This document shows, one piece after another, positions 49,394-59,550 of a stretch of 64,000 nucleotides of DNA. The stretch covers positions 124,001 to 188,000 of the forward strand of contig NZ_FIZX01000001.1 in NCBI RefSeq assembly GCF_900055185.1, given 5' to 3'. How positions within the stretch are numbered: the first letter of the stretch is position 1; each line of letters starts with the position of its first letter. Below the pieces are notes generated by a model that was not told the origin of the DNA, searched no databases, and saw only the letters and a program-made list of their open reading frames with translations. This DNA comes from Grimontia celer (GTDB taxonomy: Bacteria > Pseudomonadota > Gammaproteobacteria > Enterobacterales > Vibrionaceae). Position numbers and translations under genes: made by a program.

Positions 49394-50734
49394 ATGATTA
49401 CAATAAAAAAGGGTCTGGATATCCCAATTGCCGGGACTCCAGCTCAGGTGATAAATGATGGCCCGGCCATCAAAAAAGTCGCCTTGCTTGGCGAAGAGTA
49501 CGTTGGCATGCGTCCAACGATGCATGTTCGTGTTGGGGATGTAGTGAAAAAAGGTCAGGTTCTTTTTGAAGACAAAAAGAATTTAGGCGTTAAATTTACT
49601 GCTCCTGCAGCTGGTACTGTGGTTGAAGTTAACCGCGGTGCAAAACGTGTTCTTCAGTCTGTTGTCATCGAAGTAGAAGGCAACGAGCAAGTCACTTTCA
49701 ATAAATACGAAGCGTCTGATATCGCAGGCCTGGATCGTCAAGTGGTCGTAGACCAACTTGTTGAGTCTGGCATGTGGACTGCGCTGCGTACCCGCCCATT
49801 CAGCAAAACACCAGCGGTTGACGCAAGTCCAGCAGCTGTATTTGTAACAGCAATGGACTCAAACCCTCTGGCTGCAAACCCAGAGCTGGTCATTAATGAG
49901 CAGCAAGACGCGTTTGTAGCAGGTCTGGACGTGGTTTCACGCCTGACTGACGGCAAGGTGTTTGTGTGTAAAGGCGAATCCAGCCTGCCGCGCAGTAACC
50001 AATCCAATGTAGAAGAGCAAGTGTTTAACGGTCCTCACCCAGCAGGTCTGGTTGGTACCCACATTCACTACCTTCGCCCTGTTGGTATGGACGTGCAGGT
50101 ATGGCACCTGAACTATCAAGACGTTATCGCTTTCGGTAAGCTTTTCCTAACGGGTGAAGTTTATACAGATCGCGTCGTTTCACTGGCAGGTCCGGTTGTT
50201 AACAACCCTCGTCTCATCCGCACTCAAGTCGGTGCTTCCATTTCAGACATCACTGACAATGAGTTGATGCCTGGTGAAATCCGTCTCATTTCTGGCTCCG
50301 TACTAAGTGGTACGAACGCTGGTGGTGTTCACGGTTACCTCGGTCGCTATCACCTTCAGGTGAGTGCGCTTCGTGAAGGTCGTGAAAAAGAACTGTTTGG
50401 CTGGATTACTCCAGGTAAAAACAAGTTCTCCGTTACCCGCGCATATTTAAGCCAGTTCTTTAAAGGCCAGCTGTTCAACATGACCACTACCACAAACGGT
50501 AGTGAGCGCTCGATGGTGCCAATCGGCAACTATGAGCGTGTGATGCCTCTGGACATCGAGCCGACTCTGCTGCTGCGTGATATCTGTGCAGGTGACCTGG
50601 ACAGCATGTCTCAGCTGGGCGCACTAGAACTGGATCCTGAAGATCTTGCTCTGTGTACTTTTGTTTGCCCTGGCAAGTACGATTTTGGCCCTATGCTCCG
50701 CGAGTGCCTGGATCAAATTGAGAAGGAAGGGTAA
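49394..50734 (+). CDS. nqrA: NqrA, Na+-NQR subunit A
   Basis: Cytoplasmic-facing subunit of the Na+-translocating NADH:ubiquinone reductase; it contributes to quinone binding. From ATG 49394 ([19 protein letters not shown]) the 446-residue protein matches V. cholerae NqrA throughout, with [47 protein letters not shown] and [23 protein letters not shown]-type C-terminus. Four earlier in-frame codons from 49382 are unlikely. It is the first gene of nqrABCDEF. Confidence 0.98.
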   Translation: MITIKKGLDIPIAGTPAQVINDGPAIKKVALLGEEYVGMRPTMHVRVGDVVKKGQVLFEDKKNLGVKFTAPAAGTVVEVNRGAKRVLQSVVIEVEGNEQVTFNKYEASDIAGLDRQVVVDQLVESGMWTALRTRPFSKTPAVDASPAAVFVTAMDSNPLAANPELVINEQQDAFVAGLDVVSRLTDGKVFVCKGESSLPRSNQSNVEEQVFNGPHPAGLVGTHIHYLRPVGMDVQVWHLNYQDVIAFGKLFLTGEVYTDRVVSLAGPVVNNPRLIRTQVGASISDITDNELMPGEIRLISGSVLSGTNAGGVHGYLGRYHLQVSALREGREKELFGWITPGKNKFSVTRAYLSQFFKGQLFNMTTTTNGSERSMVPIGNYERVMPLDIEPTLLLRDICAGDLDSMSQLGALELDPEDLALCTFVCPGKYDFGPMLRECLDQIEKEG

Positions 50735-50737
50735 GCA

Positions 50738-51982
50738 ATGAGCCTGAAGAATTATCTTGAAGATATCGAGCATCACTTCGAGCCGGGTGGCAAACATGAG
50801 AAATGGTTCGCACTGTACGAAGCAGTAGCAACTGTTCTTTACACCCCGGGCCTTGTGACCAAACGTGGTGCACACGTTCGTGACAGCATCGACCTGAAAC
50901 GTATCATGATCATGGTGTGGATGGCTGTATTCCCTGCCATGTTCTTCGGTATGTACAACGCTGGTAACCAAGCCATCATGGCGCTGAACTCAATGTACAG
51001 CGGCGAGCAACTGGCAGCAGTTATCGACGGCAACTGGCACTACTGGCTAACTGAAATGCTGGGCGGCACGCTTTCTGCTGAAGCGGGCTGGGGCAGCATG
51101 ATGCTACTGGGTGCGACATACTTCCTGCCAATCTACGCAACGGTATTTATCGTTGGTGGTTTCTGGGAAGTACTGTTCTGTATGGTCCGTAAACATGAAG
51201 TGAACGAAGGCTTCTTCGTAACATCTATTCTGTTTGCTTTGATTGTTCCACCTACACTTCCTCTTTGGCAAGCAGCACTGGGTATTACCTTCGGCGTTGT
51301 TGTAGCAAAAGAAATCTTCGGTGGTACTGGTCGTAACTTCCTGAACCCTGCGCTGGCTGGCCGTGCGTTCCTGTTCTTTGCATACCCTGCACAGATTTCA
51401 GGTGACCTGGTTTGGACTGCAGCCGACGGTTACTCAGGTGCGACAGCGCTGAGCCAGTGGGCTCAAGGCGGTCAAGGTGCGCTGGTAAACAACATCACTG
51501 GCCAAGCAACCTCTTGGATGGATGCATTCATTGGTAACATCCCTGGCTCTATCGGTGAAGTGTCAACGCTGGCAATCTTCATTGGTGGTGCGATGATCGT
51601 AGCGATGCGAATTGCATCTTGGCGTATCATTCTGGGTACCATGATTGGTCTGGTAGCAACAGCAACTCTGTTCAACATCATCGGTTCTGACACTAACCCA
51701 ATGTTCAGCATGCCATGGCATTGGCACCTGGTTCTGGGTGGTTTCGCGTTCGGTATGATGTTCATGGCAACTGACCCGGTTTCCGCGTCGTTCACCAACA
51801 AAGCAAAATGGTGGTACGGCATCCTGATCGGTGCGATGGCAGTAATGATTCGTGTGGTTAACCCAGCGTACCCAGAGGGTATGATGCTGGCTATCCTGTT
51901 CGCGAACCTGTTTGCGCCGCTGTTCGACAACCTGGTAATCCAGGGCAACATCAAACGGAGACTGGCTCGTGTCAAGCAATAA
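50738..51982 (+). CDS. nqrB: NqrB, Na+-NQR subunit B
   Basis: Membrane subunit of 414 residues with about ten helices that carries riboflavin and one covalent FMN and forms the Na+ path. The FMN attachment motif [12 protein letters not shown] places the phosphoester on Thr236, the same number as in V. cholerae. ApbE, encoded downstream, makes this link. It starts 3 bases after nqrA and overlaps nqrC by 14 bases. Confidence 0.98.
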   Translation: MSLKNYLEDIEHHFEPGGKHEKWFALYEAVATVLYTPGLVTKRGAHVRDSIDLKRIMIMVWMAVFPAMFFGMYNAGNQAIMALNSMYSGEQLAAVIDGNWHYWLTEMLGGTLSAEAGWGSMMLLGATYFLPIYATVFIVGGFWEVLFCMVRKHEVNEGFFVTSILFALIVPPTLPLWQAALGITFGVVVAKEIFGGTGRNFLNPALAGRAFLFFAYPAQISGDLVWTAADGYSGATALSQWAQGGQGALVNNITGQATSWMDAFIGNIPGSIGEVSTLAIFIGGAMIVAMRIASWRIILGTMIGLVATATLFNIIGSDTNPMFSMPWHWHLVLGGFAFGMMFMATDPVSASFTNKAKWWYGILIGAMAVMIRVVNPAYPEGMMLAILFANLFAPLFDNLVIQGNIKRRLARVKQ

Positions 51983-52751
51983 CGATAGCATTAAAAAAAC
52001 GCTGACCGTAGTTATCGCGCTGAGCCTGGTGTGTTCAGTTGTGGTTTCTTTCGCGGCTGTTTCTCTGCGCCCTCTGCAAGAGAAAAATGCCGTGCTGGAC
52101 GTACAGCGCAACATCCTTTCTGTTGCTGGTATCGATGCGAACGGCAACATCACTGGAACCTTTGATAAGTTCATCGAACCACGTCTGGTTGACCTGAAGA
52201 CAGGTGACCTTGTTGGTACCGTTGAAGAAGCGAAGGCTTTTGACCAACGCATTGCAGCGTCTGACCCATCTCAGTCAGTTAAACTGACCGCAGACAAAGA
52301 TATCGCCAAGATTGGCCGCCTGTCTGACATCGCCAAGGTTTACCTGGTGAAAGACGATGCAGGTCAAACTGAGCGTCTGATCGTGCCAGTACATGGCAGT
52401 GGTCTGTGGGGCATGATGTATGCTTTCGTTGCACTGGACACTGACGGCAAAACCGTTTCTGACATCGCCTACTACCAGCATGGTGAAACTCCGGGTCTGG
52501 GTGGCGAAGTTGAAAACCCACGCTGGCGTGCACAGTTCGAAGGCAAACTGCTGTTTGATGACAAAGGCACACCTGCGCTGAAAGTTGTTAAAGGCGGTGC
52601 TCAACCTGGAGATGTTTACGGTGTAGACGGTCTGTCAGGTGCAACTCTGACTTCAAACGGTGTACAGCACACCTTTGACTTCTGGTTTGGTGACAACGGC
52701 TTTGGCCCATTCCTGAAGAAAGTTCAACAGGGAGAGCTGATCAATGGCTGA
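51969..52751 (+). CDS. nqrC: NqrC, Na+-NQR subunit C
   Basis: A 260-residue subunit with one N-terminal membrane helix ([23 protein letters not shown]) and a periplasmic FMN-binding domain. The flavinylation motif is [10 protein letters not shown] with Thr226 as the predicted FMN site. It overlaps nqrB by 14 and nqrD by 8 bases, a tightly coupled operon. Confidence 0.98.
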   Translation: MSSNNDSIKKTLTVVIALSLVCSVVVSFAAVSLRPLQEKNAVLDVQRNILSVAGIDANGNITGTFDKFIEPRLVDLKTGDLVGTVEEAKAFDQRIAASDPSQSVKLTADKDIAKIGRLSDIAKVYLVKDDAGQTERLIVPVHGSGLWGMMYAFVALDTDGKTVSDIAYYQHGETPGLGGEVENPRWRAQFEGKLLFDDKGTPALKVVKGGAQPGDVYGVDGLSGATLTSNGVQHTFDFWFGDNGFGPFLKKVQQGELING

Positions 52752-53376
52752 TTCTAAAGAACTGAAAAAGAATCTTTGGTCTCCGGTACTAGACAACAAC
52801 CCAATTGCCCTTCAGGTACTGGGTGTGTGTTCTGCACTGGCAGTTACCACCAAGCTGGAAACGGCGTTTGTAATGACTATTGCGGTAGTATTCGTAACGG
52901 CATTCTCGAACCTGTTCGTCTCGCTTATTCGCAACCACATTCCAAACTCTGTACGTATCATCGTTCAGATGGCGATCATCGCATCGCTGGTAATCGTGGT
53001 AGACCAGATCCTGAAAGCATATGTTTACGACATCTCTAAGCAGCTGTCTGTATTCGTTGGCCTGATCATCACCAACTGTATCGTTATGGGTCGTGCAGAA
53101 GCGTACGCGATGAAGTCGCCGCCACTGCCATCATTCATCGACGGTATCGGTAACGGTCTGGGTTATGGTTTCGTACTGATCTCTGTTGGTTTCTTCCGCG
53201 AACTGCTGGGCTCAGGCAAGCTGTTCGGCGTATCAATCCTGCCTCTGACCTCAGAAGGCGGTTGGTACCAGCCAAACGGTCTGATGCTTCTGGCCCCATC
53301 AGCGTTCTTCCTGATCGGCTTCCTGATCTGGGTTGTGCGTTACTTCAAACCTGAACAAGTAGAAGCGAAGGAGTAA
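52744..53376 (+). CDS. nqrD: NqrD, Na+-NQR subunit D
   Basis: A 210-residue membrane subunit with six helices and homologous to NqrE. Each of the pair supplies a conserved Cys to the intramembrane Fe-S cluster (here in [16 protein letters not shown]). Motifs such as [17 protein letters not shown] and [11 protein letters not shown] are typical. It overlaps nqrC by 8 bases. Confidence 0.98.
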   Translation: MADSKELKKNLWSPVLDNNPIALQVLGVCSALAVTTKLETAFVMTIAVVFVTAFSNLFVSLIRNHIPNSVRIIVQMAIIASLVIVVDQILKAYVYDISKQLSVFVGLIITNCIVMGRAEAYAMKSPPLPSFIDGIGNGLGYGFVLISVGFFRELLGSGKLFGVSILPLTSEGGWYQPNGLMLLAPSAFFLIGFLIWVVRYFKPEQVEAKE

Positions 53377-53383
53377 GGACGTA

Positions 53384-53980
53384 ATGGAACATTACATTAG
53401 TCTGCTGGTTCGTTCGATTTTCATCGAAAACCTAGCACTGTCTTTCTTCCTGGGTATGTGTACTTTCCTGGCAGTGTCCAAGAAAGTTAAAACCTCTTTC
53501 GGTCTGGGTGTTGCGGTAATCGTAGTACTGTCTGTGGCCGTTCCGGTTAACAACCTGATTTACAACCTGGTACTGAAAAACGGTGCGATTGTTGAAGGCG
53601 TGGACCTTAGCTTCCTGAACTTCATCACTTTCATCGGCGTTATCGCGGCACTGGTACAGATCCTGGAAATGGTTCTGGACCGCTTCTTCCCGCCGCTATA
53701 CAACGCACTGGGTATCTTCCTACCGCTGATCACAGTGAACTGTGCAATCTTCGGTGGCGTATCTTTCATGGTTCAACGTGACTACAACTTTGTGGAGTCT
53801 GTAGTTTACGGTTTCGGCTCTGGTGTGGGCTGGATGCTGGCAATTGTTGCGCTGGCGGGTATCCGTGAAAAGATGAAGTACTCTGACGTACCACCTGCAC
53901 TTCGTGGTCTGGGTATTACCTTTATCACTGTAGGTCTGATGGCGTTAGGCTTTATGTCTTTCTCCGGTGTTCAACTGTAA
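53384..53980 (+). CDS. nqrE: NqrE, Na+-NQR subunit E
   Basis: A 198-residue six-helix membrane subunit, paralogue of NqrD with inverted topology. The conserved Cys pair lies in [15 protein letters not shown] and [16 protein letters not shown], contributing to the iron site between NqrD and NqrE. It follows nqrD after 7 bases. Confidence 0.98.
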   Translation: MEHYISLLVRSIFIENLALSFFLGMCTFLAVSKKVKTSFGLGVAVIVVLSVAVPVNNLIYNLVLKNGAIVEGVDLSFLNFITFIGVIAALVQILEMVLDRFFPPLYNALGIFLPLITVNCAIFGGVSFMVQRDYNFVESVVYGFGSGVGWMLAIVALAGIREKMKYSDVPPALRGLGITFITVGLMALGFMSFSGVQL

Positions 53981-54011
53981 GTCGGGTAAACCGCGAATTA
54001 AGGAATAGTCA

Positions 54012-55235
54012 ATGGACATTATTCTTGGTGTAGTGATGTTTACTCTAATCGTACTGGCACTGGTACTGGTGATTCTTTTCGCCAAGTCCAAGCTGGTACC
54101 ATCAGGTGACATCACGATCGCTGTAAACGGCGATCCAAGCCTTGCAATCACCACGCAGCCGGGCGGTAAGCTTCTGAGCGCGCTGGCGGGTGCAGGTGTA
54201 TTCGTATCATCAGCTTGTGGTGGTGGTGGTTCATGTGGTCAGTGCCGCGTGAAAGTGAAATCAGGTGGTGGTGATATCCTGCCAACTGAACTTGACCACA
54301 TCAGCAAAGGTGAAGCACGTGAAGGTGAGCGTCTGGCCTGTCAGGTAGCAATGAAAACTGACATGGACATCGAGCTCCCTGAAGAAATCTTCGGCGTGAA
54401 GAAGTGGGAATGTTCTGTTATCTCTAACGATAACAAAGCAACCTTTATCAAAGAGCTGAAGCTGCAAATTCCAGACGGCGAGTCAGTACCGTTCCGTGCG
54501 GGTGGTTACATCCAGATCGAAGCGCCTGCTCACCACGTTAAGTACGCAGATTACGATGTTCCAGAAGAATATCGTGAAGACTGGGAGAAGTTTAACCTGT
54601 TCCGTTACGAGTCCAAGGTTAACGAAGAAACCATCCGTGCGTACTCAATGGCTAACTACCCAGAAGAGTTTGGCATCATCATGCTGAACGTGCGTATTGC
54701 GACGCCGCCACCTAACAACCCAGACGTACCACCAGGCATCATGTCTTCGTACATCTGGTCCTTGAAAGAAGGCGACAAGTGTACGATCTCTGGTCCGTTC
54801 GGTGAGTTCTTCGCGAAAGACACTGATGCAGAAATGGTATTTGTGGGTGGTGGTGCAGGTATGGCACCAATGCGTTCACACATCTTCGATCAGCTCAAGC
54901 GTTTGAAGTCTAGCCGTAAGATGTCTTTCTGGTACGGTGCGCGTTCTAAGCGTGAAATGTTCTACGTAGAAGATTTCGATGGATTGGCAGCAGAAAACGA
55001 AAACTTCGTTTGGCACTGTGCTCTGTCTGATCCTATGCCAGAAGATAACTGGGATGGCTACACTGGCTTCATCCACAACGTGCTGTTCGAGAACTATCTG
55101 AAAGATCATGAAGCGCCAGAAGATTGTGAGTACTACATGTGTGGTCCTCCAATGATGAACGCTGCTGTGATCGGCATGCTGAAAGACCTGGGTGTTGAAG
55201 ATGAAAACATCCTGCTGGATGACTTCGGTGGTTAA
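54012..55235 (+). CDS. nqrF: NqrF, NADH-oxidising subunit of Na+-NQR
   Basis: A 407-residue subunit that takes electrons from NADH. One N-terminal membrane helix is followed by a [2Fe-2S] domain ([14 protein letters not shown] with a fourth Cys in LACQVAMK), then FAD ([11 protein letters not shown]) and NADH ([23 protein letters not shown]) domains of the ferredoxin-reductase type. It closes the six structural genes. Confidence 0.98.
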   Translation: MDIILGVVMFTLIVLALVLVILFAKSKLVPSGDITIAVNGDPSLAITTQPGGKLLSALAGAGVFVSSACGGGGSCGQCRVKVKSGGGDILPTELDHISKGEAREGERLACQVAMKTDMDIELPEEIFGVKKWECSVISNDNKATFIKELKLQIPDGESVPFRAGGYIQIEAPAHHVKYADYDVPEEYREDWEKFNLFRYESKVNEETIRAYSMANYPEEFGIIMLNVRIATPPPNNPDVPPGIMSSYIWSLKEGDKCTISGPFGEFFAKDTDAEMVFVGGGAGMAPMRSHIFDQLKRLKSSRKMSFWYGARSKREMFYVEDFDGLAAENENFVWHCALSDPMPEDNWDGYTGFIHNVLFENYLKDHEAPEDCEYYMCGPPMMNAAVIGMLKDLGVEDENILLDDFGG

Positions 55236-55258
55236 TCGCCACGCAGTCTGAAAGAGAT

Positions 55259-55286
55259 AATGGCTGGCCTTTGGGTCAGCCATTTT
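55259..55286 (+). terminator. Hairpin terminator between nqrF and apbE
   Basis: AATGGCTG/CAGCCATT arms with inner GCC/GGT pairs around TTTG, followed by TTTT, 24 bases after nqrF. Read-through is probably partial, since apbE and nqrM act on the same complex. Confidence 0.78.
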
Positions 55287-55389
55287 GCATCTAATCAGAC
55301 AGAATCATTGTTTTCTGAAAGACTTTTAAAGCTCTCCAAAGTCGAAAGTGATTCTTTCTGATCCTTCTTTTAAACAACTGGATGATGTA

Positions 55390-56406
55390 ATGAAAAAATT
55401 CCTGTTGTCAGTCGGTCTTATAATCAGTGCGTTACTGTTTTTATCCGGCTGCGAGCAAGCGCCTCAGCAAACACACATTACTGGCTCAACCATGGGCACC
55501 TACTACTCGGTGAAATACCTTGCTGATGGTAATGCTCCTGCATCCAATGATATTGAGGCAGAGATCGATGCTCGCCTTGAGTTGGTCAACGACCAGATGT
55601 CTACGTACCGCAAGGATTCTGAACTGAGTCTGTTTAACCAGCAAACAGGTAGCGAACCATTTACTGTGTCGAAAGATACGGCAAAAGTTGTCGTAGAGGC
55701 GATTCGTCTGAACACCCTGTCTGATGGCGCTCTTGATGTTACGGTTGGTCCATTGGTTAATCTTTGGGGTTTTGGTCCTGAAGGTCGTCCTGACCGCGTT
55801 CCAACTGACGAGCAGATTGCAGAACGCCGCGCAATGACAGGGATTGAGTTCCTCTCTGTAGATGGTAACAACCTGATCAAAACCAACCCGGGTCTGTATG
55901 TCGATTTGTCATCGATTGCTAAAGGTTTTGGTGTTGATGTAGTCGCAAACTATCTGGCGTCACTGGGCATTGATAACTACTTGGTTGAGATCGGTGGTGA
56001 GCTTCAACTGAAAGGTAAGAACGCTGAAGGGCAACCATGGCGTATCGCGATTGAAAAGCCTACATCAGAGCAGCAAACCGTACAGGAAATCATTGCACCG
56101 GGCGATATGGCAATTGCCACATCAGGTGACTATCGAAACTATTTTGAAGAAAATGGTGTTCGCTATTCGCACACGATCAACCCGGCAACTGCCAAGCCAA
56201 TCAACCACCGTCTGGTGTCGGTAACTGTGCTTGATAAGTCTTGTATGACAGCGGATGGCCTATCCACGGCCTTTATGGTGATGGGCCCAGATGCGGCGCT
56301 TGCATTGGCTAACCAGGAAAATATTCCTGCATTTTTCATCGTAAAGACGGATAATGGATTTAACGAAGTCGCATCGGATGCGTTCAAACCATATCTAACA
56401 CGTTAA
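55390..56406 (+). CDS. apbE: ApbE, FAD:protein FMN transferase
   Basis: ApbE transfers FMN from FAD onto the Thr residues of NqrB and NqrC. The 338-residue lipoprotein has the lipobox LFLSGC (Cys21), the family motif TGSTMGTYYSVKYLA, GALDVTVGPLVNLWGFG, LDLSSIAKGFGVD-like VDLSSIAKGFGVD, and YSHTINPATAKP. The ATG at 55390 begins a proper signal peptide; an earlier in-frame start at 55348 does not. It sits between nqrF and nqrM as in other vibrios. Confidence 0.96.
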   Translation: MKKFLLSVGLIISALLFLSGCEQAPQQTHITGSTMGTYYSVKYLADGNAPASNDIEAEIDARLELVNDQMSTYRKDSELSLFNQQTGSEPFTVSKDTAKVVVEAIRLNTLSDGALDVTVGPLVNLWGFGPEGRPDRVPTDEQIAERRAMTGIEFLSVDGNNLIKTNPGLYVDLSSIAKGFGVDVVANYLASLGIDNYLVEIGGELQLKGKNAEGQPWRIAIEKPTSEQQTVQEIIAPGDMAIATSGDYRNYFEENGVRYSHTINPATAKPINHRLVSVTVLDKSCMTADGLSTAFMVMGPDAALALANQENIPAFFIVKTDNGFNEVASDAFKPYLTR

Positions 56407-56416
56407 AGGTAATAAG

Positions 56417-56638
56417 ATGTCTGTGTATCTGATAACCTTCGCGGTATTCATTCTGGTTATTACTGGTATGTCTATTGGCTTCATTATTCAGCGCAAAACG
56501 ATCAGCGGAAGCTGTGGTGGTTTGGGCGCAGTGGGTATCGAGAAAGAATGTGATTGCCCTGAACCATGTGATGCGCGCAAGAAGCGTGAAGCTCGGGCAG
56601 CGAAGACTGAAGAGTGGAAAAAGAACCAAATCATCTAA
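56417..56638 (+). CDS. nqrM: NqrM, Na+-NQR maturation protein
   Basis: A 73-residue protein required for assembly of active Na+-NQR, probably by delivering iron to the NqrD/E site. It has one membrane helix (YLITFAVFILVITGMSIGFII) and the conserved Cys set GSCGGLGAVGIEKECDCPEPC. It follows apbE after 10 bases and ends with a strong terminator. Confidence 0.97.
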   Translation: MSVYLITFAVFILVITGMSIGFIIQRKTISGSCGGLGAVGIEKECDCPEPCDARKKREARAAKTEEWKKNQII

Positions 56639-56641
56639 ATT

Positions 56642-56669
56642 AAAAAAACCGCCGAGAGGCGGTTTTTTT
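56642..56669 (+). terminator. Intrinsic terminator of the nqr operon
   Basis: AAACCGCC/GGCGGTTT stem around GAGA with A and T runs on each side, 3 bases after nqrM. Confidence 0.93.
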
Positions 56670-56745
56670 ATGACTTTTGAAAACTAAGGATTCTCTTTTC
56701 CTTGCTAGGTATTGTGAATTGTTAGATTGACAGAACAAGCAATTA

Positions 56746-56761
56746 CTGTGTATATAAACAG
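56746..56761. promoter_or_regulatory. LexA (SOS) box of dinB
   Basis: CTGTGTATATAAACAG keeps both CTGT and ACAG half-sites with the 8-base A+T centre of the LexA consensus. It lies 25 bases before the dinB start codon, so dinB should be induced by DNA damage. Confidence 0.9.
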
Positions 56762-56785
56762 TGTTTGGTTTGGACTAATGAGTTT

Positions 56786-57844
56786 ATGAGAAAGATAATC
56801 CACGTCGACATGGATTGTTTTTACGCTGCAGTGGAAATGCGTGATAACCCCGCGCTGCGCGACATACCGCTTGCTATTGGTGGCTCTGAAAAGCGCCGCG
56901 GAGTGATATCGACCTGTAACTATATCGCCCGGAGGTTTGGCGTTCGCTCCGCGATGGCTACAGGTCATGCCTTGAAATTATGTCCAAACCTGACGGTAAT
57001 TCGTGGTGACATGAATAAATACAAAAGTGTTTCCCGCCAAATTCGCGCTATCTTCGAACGCTACACCGACAAAATAGAACCCCTCTCTCTAGATGAAGCC
57101 TACCTGGATGTCAGTGAATGCTCACTTTTCCGCGGCTCCGCGACTATGATTGCTGATGATATCCGCCGTGCAATCCGCGAGGAGCTTGGCTTGACTGCCT
57201 CTGCGGGGATAGCACCTGTGAAGTTTGTTGCCAAGGTGGCGTCCGATCTTAACAAGCCTGACGGAATGTATGTGGTGACACCTGATGAAGTAGACTTGTT
57301 TGTTAAGTCTCTGGCGCTTGAGAAAATTCCGGGAGTTGGCAAAGTCACGCTGGCGAAGCTTCACGAGATGGGTTTGTATAAAGGCGAAGACGTTCAACAG
57401 TTTGATAAGAACGCTTTGCTCAAGCGTTTTGGTAAATTCGGACTATCTCTCTGGAAGCGTTGCCATGGCATTGATGAACGAAGTGTTGAGACCGAGCGAG
57501 TTAGAAAGTCTGTCGGCGTTGAGCGAACCTTGCCAGAGGACATTCAAACCGAAGCAGAATGCCTCGATGTTATGACTTCTCTTTTTGAAGAGATGGAAAC
57601 CCGACTTAAACGCGTCTCGCCCAATATGGAAATTGTCCGACAGGGCATCAAGCTCAAGTTCTCTGACTTTCAACAGACTACTGTAGAACATCGCCAATGG
57701 CGTTATGACAATGCGATGTTTCCTGAGTTGCTGCGCGAGGCGCTGTCGCGACAGCAGGGAAGGGGAGTGCGACTGATTGGCTTATCTGTTGGTTTGAAAT
57801 CTGAAGAGAAGAACCAACCTTCGCAACTCAGTTTTGAGTGGTAA
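56786..57844 (+). CDS. dinB: DinB, DNA polymerase IV
   Basis: A Y-family error-prone polymerase for lesion bypass. The 352-residue protein has the catalytic acidic residues in VDMDCFYAAVE (Asp8) and SLDEAYLD (Asp103, Glu104), the steric-gate FY, helix-hairpin-helix residues in KIPGVGKVTLAKL and the C-terminal clamp-binding QLSFEW. I chose ATG 56786; an in-frame start 21 bases upstream overlaps no conserved sequence. A LexA box precedes it. Confidence 0.97.
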   Translation: MRKIIHVDMDCFYAAVEMRDNPALRDIPLAIGGSEKRRGVISTCNYIARRFGVRSAMATGHALKLCPNLTVIRGDMNKYKSVSRQIRAIFERYTDKIEPLSLDEAYLDVSECSLFRGSATMIADDIRRAIREELGLTASAGIAPVKFVAKVASDLNKPDGMYVVTPDEVDLFVKSLALEKIPGVGKVTLAKLHEMGLYKGEDVQQFDKNALLKRFGKFGLSLWKRCHGIDERSVETERVRKSVGVERTLPEDIQTEAECLDVMTSLFEEMETRLKRVSPNMEIVRQGIKLKFSDFQQTTVEHRQWRYDNAMFPELLREALSRQQGRGVRLIGLSVGLKSEEKNQPSQLSFEW

Positions 57845-57869
57845 TGGTTTAGAAAGAGCCATGAATTGA

Positions 57870-57893
57870 AAAGAGCGCCAATTGGCGCTCTTT
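57870..57893. terminator. Bidirectional terminator, dinB / pepD
   Basis: AAAGAGCGCCAATTGGCGCTCTTT is a perfect 24-base palindrome described here by its arms AAAGAGCGCC and GGCGCTCTTT around AATT. It separates convergent dinB and pepD. Confidence 0.87.
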
Positions 57894-57902
57894 CTCTTTG
57901 GG

Positions 57903-59363
57903 TTATGCTTTTTCAGGAATGGCTTTTAGCATTGCCAACATTTGTTCCCAGAAAAGCCCTACTGTTGCAATTTCCACCTTCTCATCTGGTGAGTGCGGGA
58001 ACTTGATTGTTGGGCCGAAGGAGATCATATCCATGTTTGGATACGGTTCCTTAAACAAGCCACACTCAAGACCCGCGTGGATCACCATGATGTCAGGAGC
58101 ACGACCATAGATATCTTCATAGGTTTTTCTGAAAACATGCATGATTTCTGATTCTGGGTCTGGTTTCCAACCCGGGTACGCGCCAGAGAAAGCCACTTTG
58201 GCTCCAGCCAACTCACCAGTAGACTTCAACATGCTTTCTACATAGCTTCGGCCACTGTCTGCCAATGAGCGGATCAGGCAGAGTAGGGTCATCTTATCGT
58301 CTTCAGTCGTAATCACGCCAAGGTTAAGCGAGGTTTCAACCACACCCGGAATGTCATCGCTCATGCGAATCACACCGTTTGGACAGGCATTGATGGTGGC
58401 GATAATACGGCTTTGTACTGAAGGCTTCAGAGCTTGCTCGGAGAGCTCGGTATCAAGAACAGACAGTGCGATAGAGGTCTCTACAGCTCCCAGCTCTTCC
58501 TTCAGCAGAGATTCAAAATGACTGAACAGGTTCGCCAGCTTTTCTTCGTTGGCAGCTGGGACTGCAACATCTGCAAAAGCTTCGCGTGGGATGGCATTGC
58601 GAAGTGTACCGCCCCGAACTGAAAGCAAGCGAAGGCCCAATTCGTTCGCGTGACCTGCGAGAAAGCGGCCCAACAGCTTGTTAGCATTTGCACGGCCGGT
58701 GTGAATATCAACACCGGAGTGACCACCTTTCAGACCTTTAATCTGAAGCTTTTTACCGACGTAACCGCCGCCCAGGGTTTCGCGCTCCAAAGAGAATGCC
58801 AAAGAAGCATCCACGCCACCTGCACAACCCATGTAGATTTCGCCTTCTTGCTCAGAGTCGGTATTCAGGAGGATCTCACCTTCTAACCAACCTGCCTTCA
58901 GACCAAACGCGCCAGTCATACCCGCTTCTTCATCAATGGTCAGCAGAACTTCCAGTGGGCCATGTTCAATGTCTTTAGACGCAAGGACGGCAAGACATGT
59001 CGCCATACCCATACCGTTGTCTGCACCTAAAGTGGTGCCATCGGCGGTAACCCATTCCCCGTCAATGTAAGGACGGATAGGATCTGTCGTGAAGTCATGG
59101 TTCGTGTTTTCGTTTTTCTGCGGCACCATGTCGATATGTGCTTGTAGCACCACACCTTTACGATTTTCCATACCCGCCGTGGCTGGCTTTCTGATGATCA
59201 CGTTGCCGATATCATCACGGGTGACAGAAAGGCCTTCACTGGTCGCCCAGTCAACAATGTACTGTGCCAGTTGCTCTTCATGCTTGGATGGGTGAGGGAT
59301 AGAACAGATCTTATCGAAAAATTGCCACACAGGTTGTGGCGATAGTTGGCTGATTTCTGACAC
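57903..59363 (-). CDS. pepD: PepD, aminoacyl-histidine dipeptidase
   Basis: A cytoplasmic zinc dipeptidase of the M20 family that cleaves Xaa-His and other dipeptides. The 486-residue protein has the metal-ligand motifs LQAHIDMVP (first His), GADNGMGMAT (bridging Asp), TIDEEAGMTGAFGL (Glu pair), DSEQEGEIYMGCAGG and the last His in VIHAGLECGLF. In V. cholerae pepD adjoins gpt; here a chemoreceptor and a purine permease lie between them. Confidence 0.97.
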   Translation of the reverse strand: MSEISQLSPQPVWQFFDKICSIPHPSKHEEQLAQYIVDWATSEGLSVTRDDIGNVIIRKPATAGMENRKGVVLQAHIDMVPQKNENTNHDFTTDPIRPYIDGEWVTADGTTLGADNGMGMATCLAVLASKDIEHGPLEVLLTIDEEAGMTGAFGLKAGWLEGEILLNTDSEQEGEIYMGCAGGVDASLAFSLERETLGGGYVGKKLQIKGLKGGHSGVDIHTGRANANKLLGRFLAGHANELGLRLLSVRGGTLRNAIPREAFADVAVPAANEEKLANLFSHFESLLKEELGAVETSIALSVLDTELSEQALKPSVQSRIIATINACPNGVIRMSDDIPGVVETSLNLGVITTEDDKMTLLCLIRSLADSGRSYVESMLKSTGELAGAKVAFSGAYPGWKPDPESEIMHVFRKTYEDIYGRAPDIMVIHAGLECGLFKEPYPNMDMISFGPTIKFPHSPDEKVEIATVGLFWEQMLAMLKAIPEKA

Positions 59364-59451
59364 AGGCTTTCTCCAGAAAACTCGAATTAAAAAGGCATTT
59401 TACAAAGCCAAAACGGCTTCCGTAACCAAATAACATGCCATTCTCATATGC

Positions 59452-59480
59452 AAAAACGGCATGCCACTGGGGCATGCCGT
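59452..59480 (-). terminator. Intrinsic terminator of the chemoreceptor gene
   Basis: ACGGCATGCC/GGCATGCCGT stem around ACTGG-type loop; the minus strand continues TTTTTG. It lies 70 bases after the chemoreceptor stop codon. Confidence 0.85.
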
Positions 59481-59550
59481 CAAATTAACAGAATTTGTAA
59501 CGTAAAAGTATGCTTTGTTAAAAGCATATCTCTGAATGGCGAGTGATAGC